This document shows, piece by piece, positions 1 to 11,374 of a stretch of DNA of 64,000 nt. Origin of the DNA: Ailanthus altissimus. Its lineage: Eukaryota; Streptophyta; Magnoliopsida; Sapindales; Simaroubaceae. The notes beneath the pieces were generated by a model that saw only the letters and a program-made list of their open reading frames with translations, had not been told where the DNA came from and ran no database searches. Made by a program: the position numbers and the translations under genes. The stretch lies in contig OX327711.1 in the NCBI GenBank assembly GCA_946807835.1, positions 15,101,501 through 15,165,500 on the forward strand, read 5' to 3'. The first letter of the stretch is position 1. The number at the start of each line of letters is the position of its first letter.

Positions 1-1960
1 CATTATCATATTGTAGGGTCTTGATTTTTCTGTCAAGAAGCTTCTCAATGTGGTTTTTGAAGTGTTTGAAAGTTGACAAAGTCTTAGATTTTTGTTTTAA
101 TGGATAGATCTAGGTAAACCTACTAAAATTATCTATATAGCTTACATAATATCTGAAACCATCACCTGATAATGTGTGTGCAGGTCCCATATATCTGTGT
201 GTATAAGTTCTAGTGGTTATTTTGTCTTTGTTTCTGAGTTATTAAAGTGCTACCTATGGTTCTTGCCATATTGACATGCAGTGCAAAATGAAATATTATT
301 GCTGACAGGAGTTTGTATCTTATAGTCAGAAAGTATGTGGTTGAGTACATCAAGACTTGGATGACCATATCTTCTATGGTAGACATTCATTGCTTTCAAT
401 TCATTATTTGACTATGACACTTGCAGGTTAATATCCTCAGGTCATTTTTCAAGAACTGAGTTATTTATCTTACAATCAACAAATAGAGAAACTATATTAT
501 TCTGAATTTTCCTGGTCTTTAGGTTGGCTATGTAGGTTGTGCAGTCAGCATTAGAGGTTGAGGTAAGCTGATACAGTCCAGCCTTAGCAGTGCCTCTGAG
601 AAAAGCTTTTCCCTTCACATCTTTGATAACACAGTAAGATTTAGTAAATTTAATAGTTAGATTAAGATCAAATGTGAGTTTTGATATGCTGATTAGGTTT
701 TTCTTCATTTGAGGTACATGTAGTATATTATTGAGTTTTAATTTTTGAGTGTGTGAACCAGGTATATCCAGAAAGCAGTCACTAACATGAAAATTTTTAA
801 TTTATTACCATTGCCAACAATAATATTCTCCATACCTGAGTATTCTCTAGTTACAGACATATTGTTGAAGCTGTTTGTCACATGGTTTGTGGCATCGCTA
901 TTTAGATACCAGTTCATGTCATTAGTTTCTTCATCTGCTGGTGCTGATACAAAGCTTGCTGGAAGGGTCTGGTTTTGTAGAACCTCGGTATTCATGGCTT
1001 GCATCTGAGGTGGATTTGGTACAAAATCCTCTTTAAACCTGTGCCAGCATTTTAATGCTCCATGTCCTAGCTTTAAACAGATCTGACACATGATTTTTGA
1101 GGTATTTTTGCCTTTCCCAGCATTAAAAGGTTTGCCTCTTCCTCTGCCTTAGCTATTATGAAACAATTGACTTATTACATTTGCAGCACCAATGTTTGCA
1201 TCAAAACCTGATTTGTTATTATAACCAAATTTGAATTTATGTTTTCCTGTAGTGTGTGCAATGTTTGCTGACATGTGATTTCCAGATACTGCATTAGATA
1301 GTTCAATTCTTCCTTCTTAACTCATCAAAATGGAGTAAATTTTGGTTAAAGAGAGTTCATCAGACCTAATTGAAACAAGTAATGCCACTGGATCATACTC
1401 TGATCCAAGGCCAGCAAGCAGATATGATATAAGATATTGATTGGCCATTAGTTTACCAACCATTGTCAGATTGTCTGCTATACTTTTTACCTTCATGAAG
1501 TAGTCATTCATCGACAAATTTCTTTTCCTATTAGTCTGAAGTTGCGCTCTAAGCTGTGTGAGCCTGGCCAAGGATTGACTACCAAACATCAATTCTAGAT
1601 GTTTTCAGATTTCATAAGAGGTTTTACACTGGATCACTGAGTTGAGCACAAAATCTGTCATCAATCCAAATAGCCAGCTCATGATTAATGAGTCTTGCTT
1701 CCTCCATGTCAGGTAAAGAGGATTTGATTCTGGCGTTGAACCTAGACCTGGTGCATCTTGAACTATGAACTGTTCTGGATATAATCTTTCTCCTATCAGT
1801 ATTTCTTCTAGATCATTTCCACGAGCACAGGCTAGGACCTATAATTTCCACAGCAGGAAGTTATTGCAATCTAGCTTGATTATTTTTGAAAAGGTGTAGT
1901 TGTTGGTTTGGTTGATGGAAAGATTGTTCAGTTGAGTGTTTAAGAACGATGTATGAGATT
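1..1960 (-). pseudogene. Degenerate copia gag-protease-integrase
   Basis: Encoded a copia polyprotein: Gag capsid, aspartic protease and integrase. The gag segment (about 1950-1317) retains a copia-type gag core. The zinc knuckle of form CX2CX4HX4C is at 1049-1088. The protease site just downstream reads NSDATNH where families have DSGATNH, so the catalytic aspartate is replaced and the enzyme would be dead. A GAG-pre-integrase segment follows (708-442), and 440-1 is integrase in several frames. Stops and frameshifts separate these blocks. The element family is clear from domain order, but the exact copia lineage is not. Confidence 0.75.
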
Positions 1961-2039
1961 GATTTGCATTTGGTTCAGTTGAGTGTTTTTCCAGGAAAAT
2001 GTTGTTTTCTTGGAAAATCTATAGCAGAGCAGAACAGAG

Positions 2040-2264
2040 AGAGAGATAACTGGATTCACTTTTGCTATTTCTTTTTCACTTTCTTCATCCGTTACAATGA
2101 CACACTATGAGTGCTATTTATACAGCATCTAATTACAAAGGATTAAGATTGAGATGTAATTTTGGCAGGAATCATTTAACCATCTAACAACCAATAACCA
2201 TCTAACAAATTTTGTTATCAGGTCTAACAGTTTTTAACTACATGCTGACTTGGCAATTCTAACA
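2040..2264 (-). repeat. 5' LTR of the first copia element
   Basis: On the minus strand the LTR starts with TGTTAGAATTGCC at 2264 and contains a TATA-like stretch (TGTATAAATAG) near 2125 ahead of a CT-rich leader. The inner end, around 2035-2045, is uncertain because I find no good tRNA-Met primer site after it, so the primer region may be deleted. The partner LTR lies outside the window. Confidence 0.5.
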
Positions 2265-2269
2265 GCTCA

Positions 2270-2686
2270 TGCATATCTCATTCACGGTATTCACGGCACT
2301 CTCTTTCAGAAGAGAGATAAAATGCTTATATTCGAAGTTAGAATAAGTGACAAAGCTTTACCGTAATAGCAAATCTCATTTTAAGTTCAGCTAGTGCTAT
2401 AATATGCTATAACTGACCTTTTATAGGTGTTTGAGTCTAACCTAAAGGGTTGAAGTAATCATTACAATTTTACAGATATTCTATAGGACTGAATAACATA
2501 TATATAAGTATGTGTTGCCATGTATGTGATTCATGGTTATGTTGAAGTTCTGGGCTTGATTCTGTTTGCAAGCTGAAACAAGATATGCTGACTTGTAACT
2601 TCATTTCCATGTCATACTTTGTGGACCTCTCATGAAATTGTTATCTGAATTCTTTCAAGAAAATAATAAAGAAAGCCTTCATAACA
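2270..2686 (-). repeat. 3' LTR of a second copia remnant
   Basis: On the minus strand the sequence GAGGGGAAG, a polypurine tract, is followed at 2686 by TGTTATGAAGG, the start of an LTR. The LTR has a good TATA box (CTATAAAAGG, near 2424-2433) and ends in ATGCA at 2270, giving about 417 bp with TG and CA ends. The five bases 2265-2269 separate it from the next LTR. Confidence 0.6.
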
Positions 2687-2689
2687 CTT

Positions 2690-2920
2690 CCCCTCACGCT
2701 TGTATGTCTCTCTTCACCTTAAACATTTTCTCTGAAAGAGTTTTTGTCATTGTGTCTGCAGTTTAATTTTCAGTGACAATGTATTTCATTTTTAAATCAC
2801 TAGATGCTACTTTCTCTCTAATAAAATGTACATCAATCTCCATATATTAAATTTTTCCGTGGACAACTGAATTTCTAGCAAGGGATGCTGCTCTAGTACT
2901 ATCATAACAAATTATTGTTG
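2690..2920 (-). pseudogene. Copia RNase H C-terminal fragment
   Basis: Translating the minus strand gives the end of a copia RNase H domain: a segment like YMEIDVHFIREKVAS, then KYIVTEN and ADTMTKTLSEKMF, matching the conserved copia pattern (H-I-E-I-D-x-H-F-V-R-E-K, then A-D-x-x-T-K). One or two in-frame stops are present. The upstream part of the polyprotein is missing and the fragment ends at a T-tract near 2920. The polypurine tract and LTR directly downstream support the assignment. Confidence 0.7.
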
Positions 2921-5100
2921 TTTTTTTTTTTTGGTAAGAAAATGTTCATTTTAATTAGTAGTGATCTTAATCATGACATATTAACTCCTATGTGAACAAG
3001 GGATTTATATTCAGACTCTTGTACTAAACTTTGCCATCACATTTTCTTTCTTAGAACTCCGGAATATATTAGGTAGGGTGGTAATAAGGTGAGTTAAGGT
3101 GGGGATTGTAATCTCTACTCTCATATTCGAATGGTGTGAAAATTTTTATACTTATCTCATACTTGATAAATATAATTTAGATTCGGAGTAGGGGATCCTT
3201 GTGAGTACCCATACTCGAATTTTTATAAAAAAATTTTTTAATATTTTTTATTTGTAACGATTTAATTTTATAAAAGCCTTTCACCCTACAATCATGATAT
3301 ATCAAAAACTAATTGTAAACATCATATGAAAATATAAATTACATCAAGTTTTTAATTGTTAATTTTAAAAATTAATAAAATAAATTAAAATTCAAAAATT
3401 ACAAAAATTAATAGTTTCTTTAAACTTTAACACCTAAATCATCATATTTTATTTGGCAACTCTTTTGATGGCATACAGTCGGGGGTTCGAACCCCTTTTA
3501 TTATAATGTAGAATGTTTTAAAAAAATGATTAATGATCTAACCAATGGTTGGAATTCCTACGTCCAAATGAAGTTTAAATTTCGGATGCTGGGATTTGAG
3601 AAGCTCTCTCTCTATATATATATTGGTCATTAAAGTTTACATAATTATTTTAAATAAAAACGTTTAACAATAATTTTAATACTTTTTTTAATTATGTTTT
3701 TACTGTATACTTTTTTTTGTTCCTTATAAACATTTGATTTATTATCACAATATCCACAATATAATTGTCTATTTTGTGAATCGTGAATAAAATTCCCTTT
3801 AGAAAGTTCACCAAGAAAAATTCCATTTGATATTTTATTGTAACAATTTAGTTTAGTCGAGTCTAAAATCAAGTTCTGAATATGTCCCTCCCTGACATTG
3901 CTTGAGGGAACAATAAATTCATTGTAAAGAGAGTTGCAAGGAAGCTTCCGAGTTCGTTCGATTAGTGACTTGCAACGATGTTTGCCCTGCTCCACTAAGA
4001 CGCGTCTCCGTGTCCGATTCTGACCAAAGTCTTCAACTTTAACACCACGCCAATTTTTGTTTGTATTGACAACTTGTCTCAGGTCATGTCAGTTAGTCTT
4101 CCGCTGTTGTATATTGACTCAAGTCTTCGTCAATGGAACTACTTCACCTGTTCCTCTATTTTTTTTTTTTTTGAAATAACCTTTTTCCCTCACTTCATAG
4201 GAAAAACATGATGATGGTATTTATCATTTTAAAAAAAATGATATTATGCTTGAAAAATAAAAATGATAATGAAAATGATTTTTATTTTATATTTTTTAAG
4301 TCCCTAAACATATTTATAATTTTTCTAAAGTACAATTTTCTTTTTTGAAGTTTATATAAGACGTTATCTATTGCAAAGATTTATTATCCTTTAAAAAAAT
4401 TATAATTAATTTTTTAATAAAAATTTGCATTTTTATACGACTAAAAAATTTAGAGTACATTTACATATGAATTGATTTAAATTATATTTTTTTACTTAAA
4501 ATTTAACATAAATTTTTATCTATTAACCTTATACAATTTAGTAGTATAGAGTTGAAAATATAATTTTTTTTTTTAAAATTTGAAATCTTACACGACAAGA
4601 TAACATGTAAATCAATATATTACAGTTATTGTCTCATTTTAAATTCAAAATTTAAAGGAATCCAACCCTTTACATAAAATAGATTTTTATCTCTCATTAC
4701 TTTTTTAACAAATAATTGGCTAGAGATTATAATAGTATCTTTTTTATATTACTTAATATATCTTATATATTTTGTTAAATTAATAAACTTAACAATATTT
4801 TTAATATACGAATAAAAGTATACCTAGTATTTTTGAGGACATAAATGTCAAATTATTAGTTTTTAGATTTTTAATTTTGTAAAACATAAATGTCATATCG
4901 TTATGACACAAAACCAATCTAACAGGAGCTTAGAAAGAAATGTTTGAAAGAGAAAGACTGAGACTGAAATAATATTTATCTTAAACTAAAAATAGTATTT
5001 ATCTTAAATTAAAAATAATATTTATCTTAAACTAAATTTTATTATTTAATAATTACTTAAAACATTATTTTTTTTAATATAATTTAAAATTCGCGTTGCT
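2921..5100. other. AT-rich intergenic stretch, no gene recognised
   Basis: Very AT-rich DNA with short poly-A and poly-T runs. An open frame of 116 codons on the minus strand (3645-3995) shows no family resemblance and has a lysine/asparagine-rich end typical of chance frames in AT-rich DNA. The only local signal is a tRNA-like B-box near 3484. Confidence 0.5.
3453..3600 (+). repeat. Possible tRNA-derived SINE fragment
   Basis: GGTTCGAACCC at 3484-3494 matches a pol III B-box, and TGGCAACTCTT at 3453-3463 is a weak A-box match about 30 bases upstream, the usual spacing. There is no tRNA cloverleaf. The following 100 bases end in a CT/TA repeat. A SINE relic is the simplest reading, but a chance B-box cannot be excluded. 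Confidence 0.25.
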
Positions 5101-5270
5101 CAAATTTTCAAAGTCTTTTATCTTTGAACCAACAAGACTATTAAATGCAATAAGTTGCGTGAAGTTGAAGTGGACCCCTCGTTACTTCTCACAAGACTAA
5201 TAGATCATTTCACACTTCTTCTTGCATTTAAAGGACCTCGAAAGAAAATTGAGATTACAGCAAATTTGCA

Positions 5271-6277
5271 ATGGCTTATTCAAGATTGCTATTCTTCTTT
5301 AGTGTCATCCTCTTACACCTTGTTGTTCTCACCATTGCCCAGCAAGATACGGCACTGTACCACCTCTGTTTAAGCGACCAGGGCAATTTCACCACAAATA
5401 GTACCTATCAAGCAAACCTCAATCATCTACTCTCTTCCCTTTCCTCTAATACAAAAACCGACTACGGTTTTTACAATGTGTCCTACGGCCGAAACAGAAA
5501 TCAAGTTAATGCAATGGCACTTTGTAGAGGAGATGTCAAGCCAGACAGTTGCCATAGCTGCATCAATAGCTCTACGCTTGAGCTCCCAAAATTATGCCCC
5601 AACCAAAAAGAGGCTATCATATGGTATGATAATTGTATGTTAACATGGAATTTGGGCCTCGGTTCTCGATGTATAACTTGAACAACGTTCCGGATGCAAA
5701 TAACTTCAATCACGCAGTAAGAACCTTGTTGGACAGCCTACAAAATCAAGCAGCTTCTGGTGATTCTCGTCTTAAATTTGCAACAGGAAATGCTTCTGCA
5801 ACAAACTCTCAAACAATATATGCACTTGTGCAGTGTACTCCAGATTTGTCTGAGCAGCTTTGCCATGATTGCCTACATAATGCCACTGAATTGCTCCCAA
5901 ATTGTTGTAATGGAAGACAAGGAGGGAGAGTTATTACACCCAGTTGTAATATTAGGTACGAGATTAATCGTTTCTATGACGTTACAGCTGATGCCCCGAC
6001 CCCTTCCACATCCCCATCACCATCAGCATCTCCATCACCAGCAATATCACCGCCACCATCAGTATCTCCATCACCACCAACATCAGGTTCATCTCCGCCA
6101 TCAGCAACATCACCATCTCCACCACCACCACCAACAGCTCAGCCTCCAGCATCACAAGCCGAATCTCCTCCTCCACCACCAAACAATTCGGCATCACAGA
6201 ATGTTATCATGCGCACCCCCATGCTTGTTGCTTTACAGAATTACGTGATATTTTGTTTATTTATGATCTCAATTTAG
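5271..6277 (+). pseudogene. DUF26 cysteine-rich secretory protein, frameshifted, with proline-rich tail
   Basis: A relative of the two intact DUF26 genes at 46930 and 49553. The first frame (5271-5681) has a signal peptide (about residues 1-23, ending TIA-QQ) and one Gnk2-like domain with the CX8CX2C motif at C85, C94 and C97. Just after the residues DNCML, 28 bases present in both paralogues are missing (near 5640), so the frame shifts. The second DUF26 domain and the tail continue in another frame to a stop at 6275-6277. The tail is unlike the paralogues: about 60 residues of SPSP/PPP repeats, then NNSASQN and a hydrophobic end, suggesting a former GPI anchor or the linker of a receptor-like kinase. 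As written it would make a truncated one-domain protein of 136 residues. No plausible intron explains the gap. Antifungal, mannose-binding or signalling roles are known in the family but not shown here. Confidence 0.8.
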
Positions 6278-6366
6278 AAGTTCGAAGAAATTCGTTTTCT
6301 AGAACAAAAGCTTTAAAATTTGTACTCCTTGAAGAAATGATGATCACATCATTTCTTTTATGAACA

Positions 6367-6372
6367 AATAAA
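6367..6372 (+). terminator. Candidate polyadenylation signal of the DUF26 pseudogene
   Basis: AATAAA lies 90 bases after the stop codon of the proline-rich frame, a normal position for a plant near-upstream element. Similar signals occur by chance in AT-rich DNA. Confidence 0.35.
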
Positions 6373-6840
6373 GATTCAAGCAAACCATAGGCGGAATTTT
6401 TCATCAAATCTTCTTATAACAGAAGTTGTTAGAACACATATTCCAATTGATAGCTTGATCACTACGCCTCCAAACTTTTGCCCTCGATTTAGTTCTATTA
6501 TCGCTTTTGCAATACTTGTCATCTGGCACAGCATGTTTTCAAGGGATCGGAAGCCGCAGGGGAAAAGAATCAACACCATTTTCATGTTAATGCAAGAACG
6601 TTGTACTCCGTATTCTTGCTCTGCAGATCACCCCCTTTTTCTAGTCTATTCAGAGTTTTTTTTTTCTTTTAATACTGTTTTTATCAGCTGTGAGAAGCAA
6701 TTAGCATGATGTTTCTGTTCCTTTCTTTATGTGTGTAATATTGATTGGCTTTACAACTTTATTATAGGAAGTGTGAAAGTAACTAACGATCTTGCTGATT
6801 TTACTAATAGAATTTTGATGAATATATAGAGGATAGTTCA

Positions 6841-7260
6841 TGAACTATATGTAAAAGTTGCTCAGTGTTTAGCTAAACAGGGCTGAAATTTCGGCAAGCA
6901 AAGTCCACCACTAAATTTGAGCTGTGGTGCAGTAAGCGTATCACAGAACTTGGGTTAGGTCTTTTTTGAGAAAGATAAGCGAAACTCTTAACGACAGAGC
7001 TGCGGGGTTTTGCAGCAAGCAAGGACGTAAAGTCATGAGTTGAACGTTAAAAGTAAGCTTATGTAAATTATGTGTATTGAATTGTTGATGATCCTTTATA
7101 ATGATAAATCAAGCCTATTTATAGGTTATAAATCCTATATAAAACCTATTTCTATAAGAAAAAGAACTCAACTGTAACATAACTTCTTACTATGCTTACA
7201 TTTTTAAATAAGCTATGATACAAATTCGGGCTCAAAACTTTGCAAAAAAGTCCATTAACA
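6841..7260 (-). repeat. 3' LTR of the Tat-like element
   Basis: Matches 19327-19775 over most of its length, including a shared block with the TATA-like sequence CTATAAATAGG (minus strand) and the shared outer end ATTAACA at 7260. The 5-prime-most bases near 6841 are shortened by deletion. On the minus strand a G-rich tract (GCAGGGGGCA) lies about 20 bases before the LTR start, as a likely polypurine tract. Confidence 0.7.
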
Positions 7261-7965
7261 CATATTCAGAGTCAATAATGCCCCCTGCAAACCTGGTCAA
7301 AAGGGTAAATTTTGTCAAAGGCTTGCAATACTCAACCGACCTAGGTCGCCAGATATCGACCTGATGCCTTACTTATTGCCTGGGATAATCTTCAAAGAAA
7401 ATTGTCCCATTCAATCTTCCAAATCACCCTAACCTTCCTTGCTCGGCCTGTATAGATGTATACTCAAACTCGCCCAAAAGCAATTGCTTAACGCTTGGTC
7501 ATCCCACGTTACCACATACGCAAATTATTCCAACGCTTTTCTTGATTTCAAAAATAGCCTTCGATAGCATCTTTTATTTTTCTAAGACAAATTGACTAGC
7601 ATTTTTCATCCTGTTGGTTATCAATGCTTCTTATCCCAAGAAAATCGATCAGTTTTATTTAACATCTAATATATGTAGTCTCTTAAAGTAATTCAGTCTA
7701 TTGGGTCGGCCTATCATCTAACTCAATTGCCCGAATTCTAGTTTCACCTATCAATCGAGTAAACCTATCATTTTGCTCAAATCTCATTTTAGGGTGACCT
7801 CTACCAATACTTTGAAATATTTTTGAATTTTGATCATTTACTGCTATTTATTTGCCTTCCCAACTTTTTCAACTTCACCAACCCCTTCATCATCAACTAT
7901 TAGTGTGCAAATAGTTATGATGCATTAAATATACTGTGACTCTTCATTTCAACCGCCTCTGGTCA

Positions 7966-7975
7966 TATATAAATA
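7966..7975 (+). promoter_or_regulatory. TATA box of the antisense gene
   Basis: TATATAAATA lies about 200 bases before the ATG at 8173. Between them is a CT-rich leader with a plausible 5'-UTR intron: donor AAG-GTAAAT at 8084 and acceptor AATCAG ending at 8162. This suggests the antisense gene had its own promoter rather than using the LTR. Confidence 0.5.
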
Positions 7976-8172
7976 AAAGTAAATCCTCATTTTTATTTGA
8001 CCTAAAATTTTACCAAACTCCTTACAAGTTGCTTTGCTCTCAACCTCTTCAATTTTCTATAACAATCTTCATTCGTATTCAAGGTAAATTTCTTTTATTT
8101 TTTCTTTTTGCTCCAATTCCCATCTTGTTTCGCCATTAGGCTAATTTTTCTTTATTAATCAGTGATATCATC

Positions 8173-11100
8173 ATGGCATTAAAGTCAACTATCTCTTGCT
8201 CCAAAAAGTCAAAATTGATCGACGCTGAGAGGACTCCTTTCGATCTCTTCATCAATCGAGGCAAATTGAAGAGCAAGTTGTCTATAAGGTATTGTCATAT
8301 AAAGCTGACTCCTCCTAGTATATCCTTGGTCCCTATAATATTGAAGTAATACCTTAATATTTTAATTACTTTCCTACTCATTAAAATAATCTCCTTAGGT
8401 CAACCCCATAACATGTTTTTTTAGTCGTCCGCAAGGTCAATTAGGTCTTGGTTGAAATTATCCAAAGATCATACCGATTGATTAAATTGACTTGAACCCC
8501 ACTTTAAGTCCATATGGAAGTCGACTGAGGTTTACGATTTAATACAAATATCAAGGTATCAAATACCTTTATATAATGGATTGATTTTGGCTGCCTAGTT
8601 ATTTTGGTCTAGAGCCTTGAATATGCTTCTACTTTATATTTGGTTATATGACTCCCACTTTATACGACTTGGTTGTTCTTTTTAACGTTCTACTTTATGG
8701 AGTCGTGTTACTATTGATCTTTCAGTAAGTTTTGTCGACCTCTTTTTTCCAGGTCAGAGGTAAGTTTTAGTAAATTCTTGACTTGCTTTAAAGGAAAATC
8801 GACTACTCCTTCTAGGGTTAAACATGTCGCCTTCTTACTTGTTTAGCTTAGTAAATACCCTATTTGCCCGGCTTCTAAAAAATTCACTAGGGAATTCTTA
8901 AAGGCAGCTGTTGCTATCGCTGATGGTACTAGGTTAGCCTTATGAGCTTTTTTAGTTTCTCATTTATATAAGATCTTATTTGAAATCGTTCCAAATAAGG
9001 GTAAGGAAATATTTTCAAACGCCGGCGGTCCTTTATGGATTTTGTACTTTTAACTACAGCACATTTCCCTCACTTTTTTAAAGTTACTTCTCAACCTCTT
9101 ACAAGTCTCTTAAGTTATTATGCCCCATAGCTAATACAATGGTAAATTGACTGAGGAGACTTTAACGCGGTCTTTTCCTATTTTTCACTACTTCTTCTAT
9201 AGACAATGTTTCATTTTGTCTCTTAAGACCACCTATTTTAGACCTAGTTGGGCTAGATAGACTAATCTGGGTTCATCTTTGAGCGACTCTAATGTTAACT
9301 GGGATAAATCTAGGGTTGTCTATCTCACGACGAAGGATCCTCACCATGGTATTATAATCGTCACTGGCAATAATAACAAGTATAACACTGAGACTTATCA
9401 CCCTCAATGGGTGAGTCGTCAATTTGGGCTCGTTCAAGTCGTGCCTCATCCAAATTTTTTTTTTCTTCTGCAAACCAGAAGTTCAGATCGCGTGTAGTTT
9501 TTAGGAATCTTGAGCATGTCAGGGAAACCTATGCTGTAAATAGTACATTGCTAAAACCTTTACGAACTACCAACATCCATTCGTCCCTTAGTCGTCTGGA
9601 ATCCTTTAATTAATACTGGGAGGACTTAGTCGCCCTTTATTTTACAAAGCCTTTAGACCTTGTTCTTTTTTTATACAATTTTACAGCTGATGATGTTGCT
9701 GATGCTGTGCAGGTTAACTGACCTAAATCTTATTTAAGCTTATACAATAAGTTATAGACTTTGAAAAATTCTTTGGTGTAAAGTATAACTGTATTGACTT
9801 AAATGAAATGAAAAGACTAAGATACCAACGTAGACGGGAGTTGGTGCTCTGTCATAATTGGTCGACCGTTGATCGCCAAACCAAATGGGTTCGTGAATGT
9901 GGCCCTTGGCTTAATGAGATTTTCTTTGATCACCCATTTGAAGACCATAAACCACTTATACTGTCTGTAAAATTTAGTATAACAGGTCATATACCTAGAA
10001 AAAGGAGTAATCGGGCAACTTAGACTGGATATTACTATAAAAAATTCAATGAGCTGGTCTTAGATCCCTCGTTAATAAGAGGGGGTTGCCAAGCATTCTT
10101 TACCAGGTAAATGTAATGTTTAAATTTTATTTACCAGTCTTGATTAGTGATTTCTTTTTCTATGTTGCACAGGCTATTCCAACCTCTTTAGACGCTCCTC
10201 CAACTGACAATGATGAAAATCTGGCTTCACCTAAAAAACATGTTAAGGTAAGGCTTGATACTTATTGATCGCCATTGCGCTTTTCAAATTTTCATTACTC
10301 TTTTTACTCGTCTCTTGACTAATATATCTTTATCACAGTCGACCGCCAAGAAGCTGGACAAAATAAAGATTATTCACTCAAAAACCCTATCAAAGTTAAT
10401 TGCTTCCATGCCTTCAACTACTTTTCCTAAAAAATCGACTCCTTCCGTTCCTTCTAGGGCCACAAACCCTTCAAAAGTGTCGTATGTACGGACCCCGCCC
10501 ACTTATACCTTAATTTCTTCTCATGCACTTACATCTTTCGTCCCTATTATCCCTCAAAGCCAGCCGTATGGGAAATTGGCCTTAAATAAGCCATCTCTGA
10601 ACGCTTCTAATTTAGCCGTTGACATATTCTCAACTCTAATGGCGATTCGTCTTATGGTAATGAAGAGTCGGTTGACAAGTTTTCTTCCTCAGCTTCATCT
10701 ATTTATTCCTCTGTCACACAAGATGAAGTCAAAATAGTTGTGGAATACTTGAAAGGCATAACAGATCACATGGTCGATATTCTATTGGAGGACTGAGAGA
10801 TATTCGAGGTGAACAAGAAACTGCATTATCTATCTGATAATATTTTAGGTGATCATGTATCGATGGGCCTGAAAACACAGCTGGATGATTTTGCTACTTC
10901 ATTCACCTCCCTTACAAAAACAAAAAAAAAATAATCAGTTAGAAGTGCGATTAATGAAGTGGAGTCGGCTACGAGAGAGAAGGCTATATTGGATCATCAA
11001 GAGGCCGAACTTATATCTGATGTGAAGCAATTAGGGGATAAGTGCAAGTTAGCCAAAGAACAGATGACATAACTAAAGACCACCTTAAAGAAGTTCAGGG

Positions 11101-11239
11101 AAGATGAGGCGGACTGGAAGACCAAGTCTCTAGTACTTAGGCAAAAGGTGATAGAGCTTCGACCAAAGAAAAGCGATCTGCAAAAGAAGCTGAAGCAAAG
11201 GGATGCATTCGTCCCCAAGGCAGAGGCAGATATATAATC
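8173..11239 (+). pseudogene. Antisense gene with plant-mobile-domain similarity (spliced, decayed)
   Basis: Runs opposite to the retrotransposon's gag-pol. The first exon begins MALKSTISCSKKSKL at 8173. Around 8855-9070 the translation contains KEIFSNAGGPLWILYF, like the plant mobile domain (PMD, aminotransferase-like) signature with a conserved GGPLW block, and 9400-9450 gives WVSRQFGLVQVVPHP, another PMD-like block. Two good introns are visible: donor CAG-GTAAAT at 10107 to acceptor TGCACAG at 10171, and donor AAG-GTAAGG at 10246 to an acceptor CACAG at 10339. After a Ser/Thr/Pro-rich segment, 10940-11235 encodes a charged, coiled-coil-like tail. Stops and frameshifts interrupt it. PMD genes carried antisense in Tat-clade elements are known. 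The role, perhaps in chromatin or silencing, is not established. Homology is from pattern recognition only. Confidence 0.6.
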
Positions 11240-11374
11240 GGTCGATTCTGCTATAATAATTTTTTTGCTCTTTGTTAGATAGGATATAAAAATAATGTAA
11301 TTGGCTAGACTGCCCACCTTTTATACTTTGTTCCATTAATTAAAAATATCTTTTTTAATTATTTTTCGATTGTT

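Larger units (their letters stand above)
1..2264 (-). mobile_element. Ty1/copia retrotransposon, 5' part (runs off the window)
   Basis: This is the 5' portion of a minus-strand copia element. Reading downward from 2264 there is a short LTR, a gag region, a zinc knuckle, a degraded protease, a GAG-pre-integrase segment and the start of integrase, which continues past base 1. The order gag-protease-integrase with the reverse transcriptase downstream is the copia order. The reading frame is broken many times, so the element is not autonomous. Its LTR begins only five bases from the LTR end of a second copia remnant at 2270-2920. Confidence 0.8.

Noticed and set aside
3484..3494. GGTTCGAACCC as a tRNA gene
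   Set aside because: No acceptor stem, anticodon arm or cloverleaf fits. Kept only as a weak SINE hint.
3645..3995. 116-codon minus-strand frame as a gene
   Set aside because: No domain, no promoter or splice evidence, Lys/Asn-rich end in AT-rich DNA. Likely chance.
5630..5660. A short intron explaining the frame change in the DUF26 pseudogene
   Set aside because: The two paralogues are intronless here and have 28 more bases, so the sequence is missing rather than spliced out.
5501..6248. Overlapping frames on the opposite strand and in other frames of the proline-rich tail
   Set aside because: They arise from repetitive CCA/TCA codons read in other frames, with biased composition (His/Gln or Met/Leu/Val runs).
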